Notes: generated by a model not told the origin, from the letters alone. 64,000 nucleotides of DNA from Bacillus sp. HSf4 (GCF_029537375.1 NZ_CP120679.1:2778001-2842000); one strand, 5' to 3'. Positions 17,300-26,362 are shown, counted from the first letter of the stretch. Numbers and translations are program-made.

Positions 17300-17611
17300 T
17301 TAAAAAACTAATTTAAACACAAAGAAAATAACTAACGTTGTAAAAATTTGACTTCCTATAAACACTACATATCCTTTGCGAACTTGGCTATGTTGAAGAA
17401 ATTCACTTCGCTTACGAAAGATTACTTGTTTTTTCTCCTCAAAATGTTTAATCAATAGATACTCGGTAGCAAAACAAGTGAAATTGGCAAGAAATAAGAA
17501 AATGAACGTTAAATAAAATCCATTCTCATCGCCTATGAATGCCCGGGAAAATAATATGATTGTTATTCCAAGAAAAATATACGAAAAGTAAAATTTTCTA
17601 AAATAATTCAT
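17300..17611 (-). CDS. Small membrane protein, possible toxin immunity protein
   Basis: The 103 residues have about three membrane segments (YIFLGITIILFSRAFIG, FYLTFIFLFLANFTCFATEY, VVFIGSQIFTTLVIFFVF) and a basic loop between them (KKQVIFRKRSEF). I do not recognise the family. It lies directly downstream of, and in the same direction as, the broken SdpC-like toxin precursor gene. Small membrane proteins in this position are often immunity proteins, which is an inference. Confidence 0.5.
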   Translation of the reverse strand: MNYFRKFYFSYIFLGITIILFSRAFIGDENGFYLTFIFLFLANFTCFATEYLLIKHFEEKKQVIFRKRSEFLQHSQVRKGYVVFIGSQIFTTLVIFFVFKLVF

Positions 17612-17643
17612 TATCTCTCAACCCTTTTAAAAATTACACATTT

Positions 17644-18234
17644 TTAACACAGGGTGCTTCCTAAATAATATGCAGTGGATATGATAAATGGAATCGAGGC
17701 TGAAAGCCCGCCTGAAATCCCAAGAGCAAGAGCGGCGGCGGTATAAGAACCAGAATGAATCAAACCAATAGCCCCTAGTACATTACTACATGTGATAACA
17801 CTGTTGATCCTTATTTCGCTAGCCCCATCTTTTGTAATTTCGGCTAAGTCACTAGAAACATCATTTGTAAAATCAGATACAGCGCCATCTTTCCCAATTC
17901 ATTCATTAAAGTTATGAATATAACCTTCCAATTCAGAGGCAGTCATCGAATATTCTAATTCAGCAAGCCCCTTATCTAAAGCTTTTTTATCAACAACTTT
18001 CATTAACTTTTTACCATTGTCATCAACATATGTATGTAGGTGTTTCATTATTAATTCAGCCGCTTCGAAGTCTTTATCGCTCCATAAATCACTGACGGTT
18101 TTTGATGATGTAGCTTTAGCAATAAACGGACCCGAAAAAGTCGTTATTGCAAGTATAAGAATCAGAAAAAAGCATTTTTTAACATTCAACCATTCAATCC
18201 TAATTTTGCATTTCAATTGGTATTTCATTGCCAT
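17644..18234 (-). pseudogene. SdpC-like secreted toxin precursor, interrupted by an in-frame TGA
   Basis: One frame runs 196 codons from ATG 18234 to TAA 17644-17646, broken only by a TGA at codon 112 (17899-17901). The first part has a signal peptide (CFFLILILAITTFSG...AKA) and a charged pro-region (VSDLWSDKDFEAAELIMKHL). The part after the stop ends in a hydrophobic Gly/Ala-rich segment with a Cys near each end (ITCSNVLGAIGLIHSGSY ... STAYYLGSTLC). Length and plan (signal, pro-region, two-Cys hydrophobic toxin) resemble B. subtilis SdpC (203 residues), though the sequence match is not close. The TGA may be a real mutation or a sequencing error. Confidence 0.6.
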
Positions 18235-18445
18235 GCTAACATAATTAAGAAAATCCTCGCAATATCAAAAATTAGGAGCATTTAAAAAAATACATTGATA
18301 AAAATCCCATGCTTCTTTCTGCGATCTTTTAGAAAAAAATGATCTTATTTTTTTAATATCCTATTCTACATTTATATTTTCTCACAGAAGCTTTTATCCT
18401 CATTTCGATAACCAAAATACGCTGCTGATTGTATCATCACTTACA

Positions 18446-18513
18446 CGGATAACCTCTAATACTCAATGAAATCAGCAAGAGGAAGCCAGATTTCATTTTC
18501 CGGCTTCCTCTAT
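18446..18513 (+). repeat. Scar of a fourth sigK junction (core plus terminator)
   Basis: CGGATAACCT, nine changed bases, then CAATGAAATCAGC matches the junction of copy 1 (CGGATAACCTGTGAGTGGCATTGAAATCAGC, differing in the middle). It is followed almost at once by GGAAGCC...GGCTTCC, which resembles the sigK terminator. The sigK coding part between them is deleted. It contains AATGA, the core at which B. subtilis skin recombines. Confidence 0.55.
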
Positions 18514-18534
18514 GTCATTTTAAAAAACAAGAAA

Positions 18535-19131
18535 TCACTTTATGCTGCTGGATATAAACATTGAAGCATCTTGATCCATAAAAATACGATGGCCGTGATA
18601 GAATGTCTTCATTTCAGTTGATTTAAATCCAACATCGGATAATCTTTTTTTCAATTCTTCGTGCGAAAAACCGCTGTGAACTTTCGGATGTTGAATTTTA
18701 TCGTTTTTGTCAAAATCAATAATCAAGAGCTTGCCGCCATTATTTAAAACACCGAACAATTCTTGTAAAATTTTATTCGTATCCGGAATATGAAGAAGGA
18801 CGAGTGACATTAAAACGATGTCTGCCTTCAGTTCAGGAGTTTCTTCGGTAAAATCTGAATAAAGCACTTTTGCGTTGGCAATTCCTTTGCGAGAAATTTT
18901 AGCTTTCGCCACCTCCAACATTTGTTTTGATGAATCGACCAACAAAATAGAGTGTACTAAATCTGATAATTCTAAACTAATGAGACCAGTACCACTCCCA
19001 TAGTCGATTAAAGATTTTGATTGACTATTTCGCAATTCCGGTCTTACTTCATTCACGATCACTTTTGCTATTTCAATTCTTTCTTCTGTATCATATCGTT
19101 TTGCCATCTGTTCAAAAACGTTATGTTCCAT
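18535..19131 (-). CDS. Class I SAM-dependent methyltransferase
   Basis: The protein has 198 residues with motif I LIDYGSGTGLISLEL (about residues 42-56), the acidic motif LLVDSSKQML, and motif IV/VI blocks DIVLMSLVLLHIPD and GGKLLIIDFDK. The substrate cannot be told from sequence. It appears to be a single gene just to the right of the sigK scar, so the conserved chromosome may resume here. Confidence 0.85.
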   Translation of the reverse strand: MEHNVFEQMAKRYDTEERIEIAKVIVNEVRPELRNSQSKSLIDYGSGTGLISLELSDLVHSILLVDSSKQMLEVAKAKISRKGIANAKVLYSDFTEETPELKADIVLMSLVLLHIPDTNKILQELFGVLNNGGKLLIIDFDKNDKIQHPKVHSGFSHEELKKRLSDVGFKSTEMKTFYHGHRIFMDQDASMFISSSIK

Positions 19132-19218
19132 ATTCCACTCCCTATTTTTATTTAAAAATAAAGCTACATCGTGGTCATTATAGCTTGAGGTGCTCCACTC
19201 AGGACTTATGGGCGGATT

Positions 19219-19375
19219 CTATTTGCTCTTTTGAGCAAGGATATAAAACCATACAATTTTGTCAGCTTGCGGCCCGTTGAAAAAAAGCCGCACCGGTATA
19301 CTGCCAAGCTGACGGAAAATATCCCAGACATCCTCATGAAATATCCTGCCTGAAAGGCCTTCAAACGAAGCCAAA
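19219..19375 (-). pseudogene. Unassigned C-terminal coding fragment
   Basis: An open frame without a start follows the stop of the transpeptidase gene: ADLASFEGLSGRIFHEDV, WDIFRQLGSIPVRLFFNGP, ADKIVWFYILAQKSK. It looks like the end of a real protein but I cannot name the family. Confidence 0.4.
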
Positions 19376-19999
19376 TCAGCTGATCACTACTTTTGTTTTT
19401 TCAGGTATGTTTTCATAAATCCATTTTGCATCTGGAATCGCAAGCCTGATGCATCCATGGGAAGCTTTTTTTCCTAATTTTTTTGCTTCCTTTTCAATGA
19501 CCTTCTTATCTTTGGTGAATGGTACGCTATGAAATAAGAATTCACCATGATTTTTCCATGAAACCCAATACTCTGCACCTTCCTGATATTTTGGGGAGAA
19601 AAACCACTCACCTCGTTCAGGCTCTACATAATATGTACCCTTTGGTGTTGAATCATCCTCTGTTTGATCAAGACCTGAGGAAATATTCATCGTGTAGATT
19701 GTTTGACTTCCATCTTTGATGTAGGCCTCCTGTTTTTTTGTAGACACATCAATCCAGATAGAATCTTTATTTTTAATGGCAGGGTATTTTCCGTCTGAAG
19801 GTTTTGTCCAGTCGATTTCTTTTTTCTCCATTTTTGTTTTTACATTGTTAGATGTTTCTGTTGATGACGTATCAGCAGGCTTGCTTACTTCAGCGTTCAC
19901 CTGTTCCATTTCAGCTTTTGACTTTGAACAAGCTGCCATCATGCCAACCAGAGATACAGAAGCTACTAATATTAATCCAATTCGCCGTTTATGCTTCAT
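19376..19999 (-). CDS. L,D-transpeptidase (YkuD domain) lipoprotein
   Basis: The 207 residues start with a lipoprotein signal (VSLVGMMAAC, lipid Cys about residue 23) and a Ser/Thr-rich linker. The YkuD catalytic domain has HSVPF and SHGCIRLAIPDA (about residues 176-190), giving His and Cys catalytic residues. Such enzymes make 3-3 cross-links in peptidoglycan or anchor to it, outside the membrane. It appears to be a single gene with its own AGGAGGAAAG ribosome site. Confidence 0.9.
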   Translation of the reverse strand: MKHKRRIGLILVASVSLVGMMAACSKSKAEMEQVNAEVSKPADTSSTETSNNVKTKMEKKEIDWTKPSDGKYPAIKNKDSIWIDVSTKKQEAYIKDGSQTIYTMNISSGLDQTEDDSTPKGTYYVEPERGEWFFSPKYQEGAEYWVSWKNHGEFLFHSVPFTKDKKVIEKEAKKLGKKASHGCIRLAIPDAKWIYENIPEKTKVVIS

Positions 20000-20220
20000 A
20001 TGAAGTCTTTCCTCCTTGCTTCCCCATATAAATCTTAAACATTACGATTTAGATTGTAGCTTAGTGTATCATTTTTTGTCAAAGCACAAGGCCATTCAAA
20101 AAGCTCAGGCTTCATTCAAACTCGGAGCATCTTCATTTCCATGCTTCTCTAAAACTCGTTTTAATCCAAGCACTGCCGGCACTTTAGTCAATTGTTGTCG
20201 TGGTCATTTTTAAACGTTAG

Positions 20221-20686
20221 CTAAAATCTTTCCTTAGATTGAAATTCCTTTTTTAGCACCGAAACTATAAGCTGGTCAGCAGGCTTTCCCTGAAATTCTC
20301 CGCTTTCTCGCAAACAGCCCTCATAAGAGAAACGAAGTCTCTGAGGTACAGCGAGGCTTCGTTTATTTTGGCTGATCACTTTTATTTCTAAGCGATTTAT
20401 TATATAGTAGCCAATAGAGGCTGTTTTGATTCTGTCATTGATTTGATATAAGCACACTTTCCCTGCCAAACGGCCTTTTTCAAAAATGTCGAGATGCAGC
20501 GAAGATCCGGATTCCGCTTCTTCTTGTGCAAACGTAATGAACTCTTGACTGTCTTTCACACTTTTCACCTCATCACCCACGGAAGCCATTCATTCAAAAA
20601 ACAGGTTCAATATCCATTTTTTGAAAACCATTAATAATACCGGTTCTTTTATCAATGAGCAGTTGATCATCCAGAGGTAAACTCAT
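20221..20686 (-). pseudogene. GNAT acetyltransferase (RimL/YdaF-like) pseudogene
   Basis: The start at ATG 20686 (MSLPLDDQLLIDKRTGII) is followed by a TGA, then SVKDSQEFITFAQEEAESGS, GKVCLYQINDRIKTASIGYY and LEIKVISQNKRSLAVPQRL. This resembles YdaF-type ribosomal-protein acetyltransferases. Between SIGYYIIN and RLEIKV about 30 residues that bind acetyl-CoA are missing, and an N-terminal stretch is lost. It is not functional. Confidence 0.75.
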
Positions 20687-20831
20687 ATGAACACCTCTCT
20701 AACAATGAATTTTCTATTGGTATTTTGAGATGTGACAGCATGTGTTCAGAATGCCATAATGCAATATGTCCATTGCACCACGAAGCGAGCTCCGGGGTTT
20801 TGGATTAGAAAGCCAAGGATAAGTAAGGGAA

Positions 20832-21674
20832 TTATGGTTTCATCACCTTCGCCACCCGCGCCTCAAATTCCGCGTACGTGATTTTACCCGAAGCCAAATC
20901 CATACTATGAAGGTAAATCTGTTCTGTTTTAGAATAGTCACCATTCACTTTCAGTGATTGCTCCTCTCCCGAAATGGGTTTCAGGATATGGTACTTTTTC
21001 GAAAAAGCCTCGAAATAGCGGTAACCGAATTTGCGTTGTGAAGCTGCGTCTAAATGAATGCCATCAGGATTCGCAGTCAAACCTGCTGCAGTAACAAAAT
21101 AACAATTCTGTTGTTCATTAGCAAAACGCAGCAATTGTTCATTAACCTGTCGAAATTCGGTCGCGTGCTTTCCAAAACCGGTCTTCCCAAGAAAGTCACC
21201 AAGCCCTCCAATAATCAACGGTACCTCATCAAGTTTCAACTCGTTTCTTAGCGTTTCGATAATAAGGGTTAATTTCTCGTAATAAGTTTCATGTAGCGAA
21301 CGATAACTGTCACTCTCACCTTGGTGCCAAAGGATTCCACAAATTTGACTGGACCGGAGGGCGAAGCGGGCTTCGGACAAAGCATGCTGAAAAAGGATGC
21401 CTTCCGGATGCCAGTCATTCAATGAACTGCCACCTTCCGCACAAGGGATCAAGCCAATTTCTTCATCGGGATGAGCTCTCGACCATGCATCTGCAAAAGA
21501 TGCCGCCAGGCCAACGCCGGAAACCGGACGGTCGTAATTAATCGGCTCTGTCATCATCTGCCACTGTCCATTGCGCAGCATTTTTATTTTTTCATTATAG
21601 ATAGGGTCTACTTCATTCAAAAATCCACGGCCCGCCATATTCGACTGCCCCAACATTAAAAAAGACTTTATCAT
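20832..21674 (-). CDS. SGNH-type carbohydrate esterase (sialate O-acetylesterase family)
   Basis: The protein has 280 residues with the SGNH blocks of the SASA/CE6 family: LMLGQSNMAGRG with the nucleophile Ser (about residue 11), CAEGGSSLNDW, GILWHQGESDS, and NPDGIHLDAAS with Asp and His near residue 200. It removes acetyl groups from sugars. There is no signal peptide, so it is probably cytoplasmic. No sugar transporter is adjacent. Confidence 0.87.
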   Translation of the reverse strand: MIKSFLMLGQSNMAGRGFLNEVDPIYNEKIKMLRNGQWQMMTEPINYDRPVSGVGLAASFADAWSRAHPDEEIGLIPCAEGGSSLNDWHPEGILFQHALSEARFALRSSQICGILWHQGESDSYRSLHETYYEKLTLIIETLRNELKLDEVPLIIGGLGDFLGKTGFGKHATEFRQVNEQLLRFANEQQNCYFVTAAGLTANPDGIHLDAASQRKFGYRYFEAFSKKYHILKPISGEEQSLKVNGDYSKTEQIYLHSMDLASGKITYAEFEARVAKVMKP

Positions 21675-21920
21675 CTAATTTTCACTTCTTTACATCAATA
21701 TTTTGGTCTAATTAGACTATAGTGAATTCAGTTTGTCTTGTAAAGTTTTAACAGGTTTTATTTTTTTATTAGCATGTATGAAAAACAAACTAACATTGAA
21801 AATTTGGTGGATGTATTTGTGAAATAGCATGTTCTTTTGCTTTTCTTATTCAACTATCGGGGGCTTTAGTTTAATAATAACGATCTTCCACAATCGGGCG
21901 CGATTATTGAACAAGAACTA

Positions 21921-21964
21921 AAGGAGTTATACATATTAGTCATGTAAAATATGTATAACTCCTT
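21921..21964. terminator. 17-bp perfect inverted repeat
   Basis: AAGGAGTTATACATATT pairs perfectly with AATATGTATAACTCCTT across a 10-base loop, followed by ATTTTTTATG on +. It looks like a strong terminator but no gene ends just upstream on +. Confidence 0.6.
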
Positions 21965-22034
21965 ATTTTTTATGACTTTTTTTGATTTAGGTCTTGATAA
22001 ATAACGAAATTTCTCGTATAAAAATACACAATTA

Positions 22035-22073
22035 GATGACCGGGTGTATTGCTGAAACATACACCCGGTCATC
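22035..22073. terminator. 15-bp perfect inverted repeat
   Basis: GATGACCGGGTGTAT pairs perfectly with ATACACCCGGTCATC across a 9-base loop. Short T runs flank it. It could end leftward transcription from the yidD remnant, or be a repeat element. Confidence 0.55.
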
Positions 22074-22201
22074 TTTATGCGGCTTTTCAATTACTTCCCT
22101 GAATGTGCAGGTATTCTTCAGGAAAGCGGTCAACTTCCCCTGCCTGCCCCGCAAGTAAAAACGTTCGAAAAAAGTTAAATCCTATTTAATTTGAATTTCC
22201 T

Positions 22202-22430
22202 TCACTTTTTTTATCTGTTTTGCTTGGAACAGGATCAAAGCCTCCCGGATGAAGAGGGTGGCATTTCAGTAATCATTTGATGAGCAGATAACTGCCTTTG
22301 ATAAACCCAAACCTTTGAATCGCTTCAAGACCGTAGTTGGAACATGTTGGATAAAATCTGCAAGTTGGTGGGAAAAGAGGTGATATCGCCTTTTGATAGA
22401 ATCGAATCAATACTTCGCTGCCCGTTTCAT
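22202..22430 (-). pseudogene. yidD: yidD pseudogene (duplicate of 42335-42562)
   Basis: Base for base it is very like the intact yidD at 42335-42562. It starts at ATG 22430 (MKRAAK, then a one-base deletion causes a frameshift) and keeps [20 protein letters not shown] in frame 2. A TGA replaces Arg in the [24 protein letters not shown] part. Confidence 0.85.
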
Positions 22431-22492
22431 GATTCCTCCCGAAGAAATTTTGCTATATCCTTTGCAAAATATGTAACAATCAGATCCGCACC
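22427..22492 (-). pseudogene. hemB: hemB 3' end fragment (duplicate of the Zur-regulated hemB paralogue)
   Basis: The last 20 codons read [20 protein letters not shown] and overlap the yidD remnant, in the same arrangement as the intact pair at 42.5 kb. Similarity stops abruptly near 22492. Confidence 0.8.
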
Positions 22493-22928
22493 CGGCACTG
22501 CCGCTGATCTTTCGTCAGCCGACAGGTCACCATATTAATCGGTTAAAGTAAATGTTTAGAATAAAAAATAGAAGATAACATGACTCCAACGAGCTATCGC
22601 TTTTGTCAAAATTGTGACCAAAAAAAGCTTTTCTTGTTGATATGAACGTTACATCTGCATGATTCAGAAAAGTGGTTTTTCTCGTGAGATTCTTCACTTG
22701 ACAAGATCTCTTTTTCGGGGAAATAAAGAAGAGTAGCGGGAGATCATGTTAGCAGATCAGTTTCTTTGTTCATTTTTTGGACACTGAGCAGAAACCTTCA
22801 ATGAAGAGCCTCCATCTCATCTCTCGTCACTATACTATCCTCTGTGTCTGCTCTCGTTTAGATATTTACTGGTTGTGGTAAAATAATATGAAGAAATTCA
22901 ATGCAATATCTGAACAACAAGGCAGGCG
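22493..22928. other. Non-coding stretch
   Basis: I see nothing here that can be supported as a gene. Dense short hairpins and no long frames suggest decayed DNA. Confidence 0.4.
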
Positions 22929-23045
22929 ATGCCGGATTCCTTGATTGTGCGTGAATATGATCACCCGACAACACAAGGCTCTGAAGTGAAATTCAAACAA
23001 AGGTTAGAACAAATTTCAGATTGGACTAAAAGGAATAATGAATAA
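22929..23045 (+). pseudogene. Short coding fragment of unknown protein
   Basis: A 38-codon frame (MPDSLIVREYDHPTTQGSEV, KFKQRLEQISDWTKRNNE) looks like the C-terminus of a larger protein and lacks a clear ribosome site. I cannot assign it. Confidence 0.3.
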
Positions 23046-23172
23046 TTGGAACACTTGGCATTCCTCTAAGATCAAGTTGTATAGAAGAAGCCTATATCTT
23101 TTTGGATATTCATATTCTTTGCAGCCGTTCTTACACAATGTGAATTTTACAAAGAATGGAGGTGTCCTATTT

Positions 23173-23508
23173 ATGACGAAAGCTGAAATAATCGAGTACT
23201 GCCTGTCTTATTCAGATACTTATAAAGACCACCCTTTTGGTGAAGGATGGACTGCGATGCGTCACAACGGTAATAAAAAGTTGTTTGCTCTTATCTTTAA
23301 TCTTGATGGCCACTTATGCGTAAATCTTAAATGTGAACCTCATCGCGCTCATTTTCTCCGCGGCATATTTAAAGAGGTGAAGCCTGGGTATCATATGAAT
23401 AAAGAGCACTGGAATACCATCATATTAGATGGTGATCTCCCAGAGGATGATCTTCATGATATGGTGCAGCATAGTTTTGAATTGACTAAGCCAAAGGCAC
23501 GTATCTGA
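23173..23508 (+). CDS. YjbR/MmcQ-family DNA-binding-like protein
   Basis: I start it at ATG 23173 (MTKAEIIEYCLSYSDTYKDH) behind GGAGGTG, which gives 111 residues, the usual YjbR length. Upstream in-frame codons to 23038 lack YjbR similarity. Conserved blocks are HPFGEGWTAMRHNGNKKLFALI, VNLKCEP and GYHMNKEHWNTI. The family has a CyaY-like double-wing fold and its function is not settled. Confidence 0.85.
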   Translation: MTKAEIIEYCLSYSDTYKDHPFGEGWTAMRHNGNKKLFALIFNLDGHLCVNLKCEPHRAHFLRGIFKEVKPGYHMNKEHWNTIILDGDLPEDDLHDMVQHSFELTKPKARI

Positions 23509-23593
23509 TACACATTTATTTATTGCATTAAATCGATAACGTCTCTAGGTATTAATGAACTCCCCTTAGGGATTGACCGAGTTGTTTATAAAG

Positions 23594-23622
23594 AAAAGGA
23601 ACCTCTGATGAGTTCCTTTTTG
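23594..23622 (+). terminator. Terminator downstream of the YjbR gene
   Basis: AAAAGGAAC pairs with GTTCCTTTT, with a 9-base loop and T run. Confidence 0.7.
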
Positions 23623-23874
23623 TATATCATTGTGTTTATATAAAATACCTCTGTAGAGCCCTGACATATAAGAACTCAAAAGTCAGCCCATTTCAAAACA
23701 TGATGAAAACTTCTGTGCCGGAGTTTTTTTAACGCTTAATTATACAGATAACTCACCTTCAAACACTTTTTCCTCACTTTGATTGTAGGTGAACAACTAT
23801 AGGCTCAAGCACTCTTCATTTTGTGAGGACATGATAGGAGCATCTTTCCATGGTGAGGGCTTATACATATCAAA

Positions 23875-23910
23875 AGACCGCAAAGCTTTCTTGAAGAAGC
23901 TTTGCGGTCT
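23875..23910. terminator. Strong hairpin, probable terminator
   Basis: AGACCGCAAAGCTT pairs with AAGCTTTGCGGTCT (14 bp), followed on + by GCGGGTCTCTTTTTTG. Confidence 0.6.
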
Positions 23911-24107
23911 GCGGGTCTCTTTTTTGCTTAGTATAGTCAATGGATTCCAGCAGAATCCACACATATATCATTGATGTTTTATTTTGATGTTTCCTCTTAC
24001 GAATCATTTGTCTGAGAAGATAGAATTCATTTGGACCCGTGTGAGATGCACCCAAGCCATAGCGGCTTTATGCCATGTAACAATAAATGTGGAGGAACCT
24101 GCATGTC

Positions 24108-24677
24108 TCAGTTAGTTTCGGGATAAAATGCGTGTTGATGTTCCTCTGCTTCACTATTTAATATGCGATAGCTAGACCCTCCAATATGAAGCGGAATATC
24201 CAGTTTCTCTAAATTTGGCATTCCATTTCTTAAGAAAAGCTCTTTATCTTGATATCTCTGTAAAACTTCTCCCACAATCCACTCTTGATCCCCTAAAGTG
24301 GAAACACTGTGTACTTTACACTCATAAGCAAAATACGCATCAGTTAAAATCGGTATCTCAGCTCTTCGTCCTTCTTCGTATTGAATATGAAATGCTGCAA
24401 ACTTATTGATATCTCTGCCGCTATGGGTGCCTAATGCTTGAATGAGTTCCGAACATCTTCCCGGAAGAAAATTCACACCGAAAACACCGCTTTTCTCAAT
24501 CAATTTGTAGGTATATGTCTCTTTGTTTACTGATACCCCATACATTCCGGGAGAAGATCCGATATACGTATGCCACCCGGAGGCCATTGCGTTTTTTTCA
24601 CCTTTATATTGAGCCGTAACGACAGCTACCATGCCGGGGTAGGCGTACCAAATTGGTTCATCGATCGGTGCTCTCAT
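24108..24677 (-). CDS. Flavin reductase-like FMN-binding protein
   Basis: Start chosen at ATG 24677 (MRAPIDEPIWYAYPGMVAVV), eight bases after AAGGAG, giving 189 residues. The split-barrel flavin reductase domain shows ASGWHTYIGSSPGMYGVSV, FGVNFLPGRCSEL and a C-terminal IGGSSYRIL. It reduces or binds flavin, perhaps for an oxygenase. It is transcribed from a MerR-type promoter together with a truncated arginase-like gene. Confidence 0.85.
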   Translation of the reverse strand: MRAPIDEPIWYAYPGMVAVVTAQYKGEKNAMASGWHTYIGSSPGMYGVSVNKETYTYKLIEKSGVFGVNFLPGRCSELIQALGTHSGRDINKFAAFHIQYEEGRRAEIPILTDAYFAYECKVHSVSTLGDQEWIVGEVLQRYQDKELFLRNGMPNLEKLDIPLHIGGSSYRILNSEAEEHQHAFYPETN

Positions 24678-24702
24678 CTTCATCGCTCCTTTTGTTTTAG
24701 AT

Positions 24703-24867
24703 TCATTTTTTATTAAAATTTGAGAGGCTCGCATCAACATCGACATGTTCTTCTTCAAATGGACCGTTCGTTTTAGCTGCAAGCCAGTTTAACAAATGGA
24801 CTCCCGGCGGGTTGTTTCCGACTTGCCATTGCGGCGTGAGTAACCGAAGCGTCTTATTTTCTGTCAT
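24703..24867 (-). pseudogene. Arginase/agmatinase-family N-terminal fragment
   Basis: About 54 codons from ATG 24867 resemble the N-terminus of arginase-family proteins (LRLLTPQWQVGNNPPGVHLL, NWLAAKTNGPFEEEHV), then stop. The metal-binding core is absent. It sits between the MerR-type promoter and the flavin reductase gene. Confidence 0.55.
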
Positions 24868-24910
24868 CTTACACATCCTTCCTTTCCAATATTCACGAGA
24901 AGATGCATAA

Positions 24911-24941
24911 ATAATAAACCCTATAGCAACTATAGGGTCAA
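24911..24941 (-). promoter_or_regulatory. MerR-type promoter with 19-bp spacer
   Basis: On the minus strand TTGACC and TATTAT are 19 bases apart, with the palindrome ACCCTATAG-ttg-CTATAGGGT filling the spacer. Overlong spacers with an operator between the hexamers are the hallmark of MerR-activated promoters. The adjacent MerR gene is the likely activator. Confidence 0.8.
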
Positions 24942-24949
24942 GGGGTTCG

Positions 24950-25795
24950 TTATTTTTTCAGCACTCTAAATTCTGTGAGGAAGTCTTCTTCTTTTAATGA
25001 GTTATAGCTGTTTGGAAAAGAAACTTGATATACTTTTCCATCCGTTTGAATGCCGTGAGATTCAATAAAATGGTACAGTTTTTGATAGTATGAAAAATAA
25101 TTTGTTGAAGAGCAATCAAATGAAATACATACATATTCACCGGACGGGATCGTATCTATCCCAATATTTTGTTCGTCTGTATCTATCTTTACTCCATCAT
25201 AAATCGTCGTATAAACACTGTTGCAATAAATATCACCGGAATTTTTATAAGGCTTTAAATCATAAATCAGTCCATAATAGTTATCAACCATATCTCCTCT
25301 TTCTTCAAGGACTTCAGCCAGTTTGCGGTAATACCAATCTGATTGATTATGAGGATTCACTTGAGGTGTCGCTGCTTTTAAAATGGTTTGGCCTTCTATA
25401 TGCCGAACATAAACCAGACCTTCTTCTTTTTTAGTGCGTATCTCCAATTGTTCGTGAAGCTGATTCTTTCTTCTTTGAAGCAATTGCCTGGCACGTTCGA
25501 GTCTTTCCATTTCACGCTCAATCACGCTTTCTTGCTCTTCAAGAAAGGTTTGCATCAGTTCAGGGGTACATGTATATGAGATCATGCGCTTAATTTCTTC
25601 CAAAGGCGTTTTAATAGATTTGAGATATTTTATAATATCCAAATAAAAGAACTGTTTAACATGGTAATATCGATAGCCATTATCCCGGTCTGTACATTGA
25701 GGCTTGAAAATTCCGATCTTATCATAATAGCGCAATGTTTGAATGGAAATGTGATTTAGACGGGCTGTTTCCCCAATTGAAAAATATTCCTTCAT
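24950..25795 (-). CDS. MerR-family multidrug-type activator (BltR/BmrR-like)
   Basis: Start chosen at ATG 25795 (MKEYFSIGETARLNHISIQT) after GGGTGGG, giving 281 residues. The N-terminal MerR domain has LRYYDKIGIFKPQ and DRDNGYRYY. A coiled-coil dimer helix follows (EEQESVIEREMERLERARQL), then a GyrI-like effector domain (PSGEYVCISFDCSS). BmrR and BltR activate multidrug exporters when bound to cationic drugs. Here the dyad promoter next to it drives a flavin reductase instead. Confidence 0.88.
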   Translation of the reverse strand: MKEYFSIGETARLNHISIQTLRYYDKIGIFKPQCTDRDNGYRYYHVKQFFYLDIIKYLKSIKTPLEEIKRMISYTCTPELMQTFLEEQESVIEREMERLERARQLLQRRKNQLHEQLEIRTKKEEGLVYVRHIEGQTILKAATPQVNPHNQSDWYYRKLAEVLEERGDMVDNYYGLIYDLKPYKNSGDIYCNSVYTTIYDGVKIDTDEQNIGIDTIPSGEYVCISFDCSSTNYFSYYQKLYHFIESHGIQTDGKVYQVSFPNSYNSLKEEDFLTEFRVLKK

Positions 25796-26047
25796 CAATC
25801 CCACCCTTTCTTTTATTCTTTCTTCCACTATATACGATTACCTTCAAAATCCTAACTGAACGACCTTGAGAAAAAAACTGTCTAAGACGATCTTCATTTT
25901 GTTCTATGTTGAACATATCCACGAAGACATGATCTTTCCTGTCTCATCACGATTGTATGAGCCGCTCAGGAAATATCGGCTTCTTTGAACAGATTTTTCG
26001 TAAAAAGGATATACAGCAAAGACGACATCAAACAGGCTGACTCCGCT

Positions 26048-26362
26048 TTACGTTAAAATCGCACCCATCAATACGATAGCGACCAGCCTGACAATGGTCT
26101 TCGCAATCGACGCAACCAAACCGGAAATCTCGACGACCTTCCCGAAAATAGCGCCAAGCAGAAATACCGGAAAGTACAGCTTAAAAAACCCGCCATCTTT
26201 TCCATAAATACTGTTAGAAAAAGGAAGTGTAAAGCTTGGATCTGTCAACAGCACAGCAAATAAAGCACCAATCGGAGCAAACAAGATGACGACAAATCCC
26301 CGATAGACGAAAAACATCAGCAACCCCACCGCCAAAAGAGTAATGATCATGTCCACAAACAT
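26048..26362 (-). pseudogene. GntP-family permease remnant
   Basis: About 105 residues from ATG 26362 (MFVDMIITLLAVGLLMFFVYRG, FKLYFPVFLLGAIFGKVVE) match the first three to four membrane segments of GntP-type organic acid permeases, normally about 440 residues. The sequence then skips to a short hydrophobic end (RLVAIVLMGAILT) and stops, so most of the transporter is deleted. Confidence 0.65.

Larger units (their letters stand above)
21675..22201. other. Long intergenic region with two perfect hairpins
   Basis: No gene is visible. It holds the esterase promoter region (AT-rich, near 21700-21770) and the two strong inverted repeats listed separately. Confidence 0.5.
23509..24107. other. Intergenic stretch with two hairpins, no gene
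   Basis: It holds the YjbR terminator at 23594 and a strong hairpin at 23875. Frames here are short and unlike known proteins. Confidence 0.4.
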
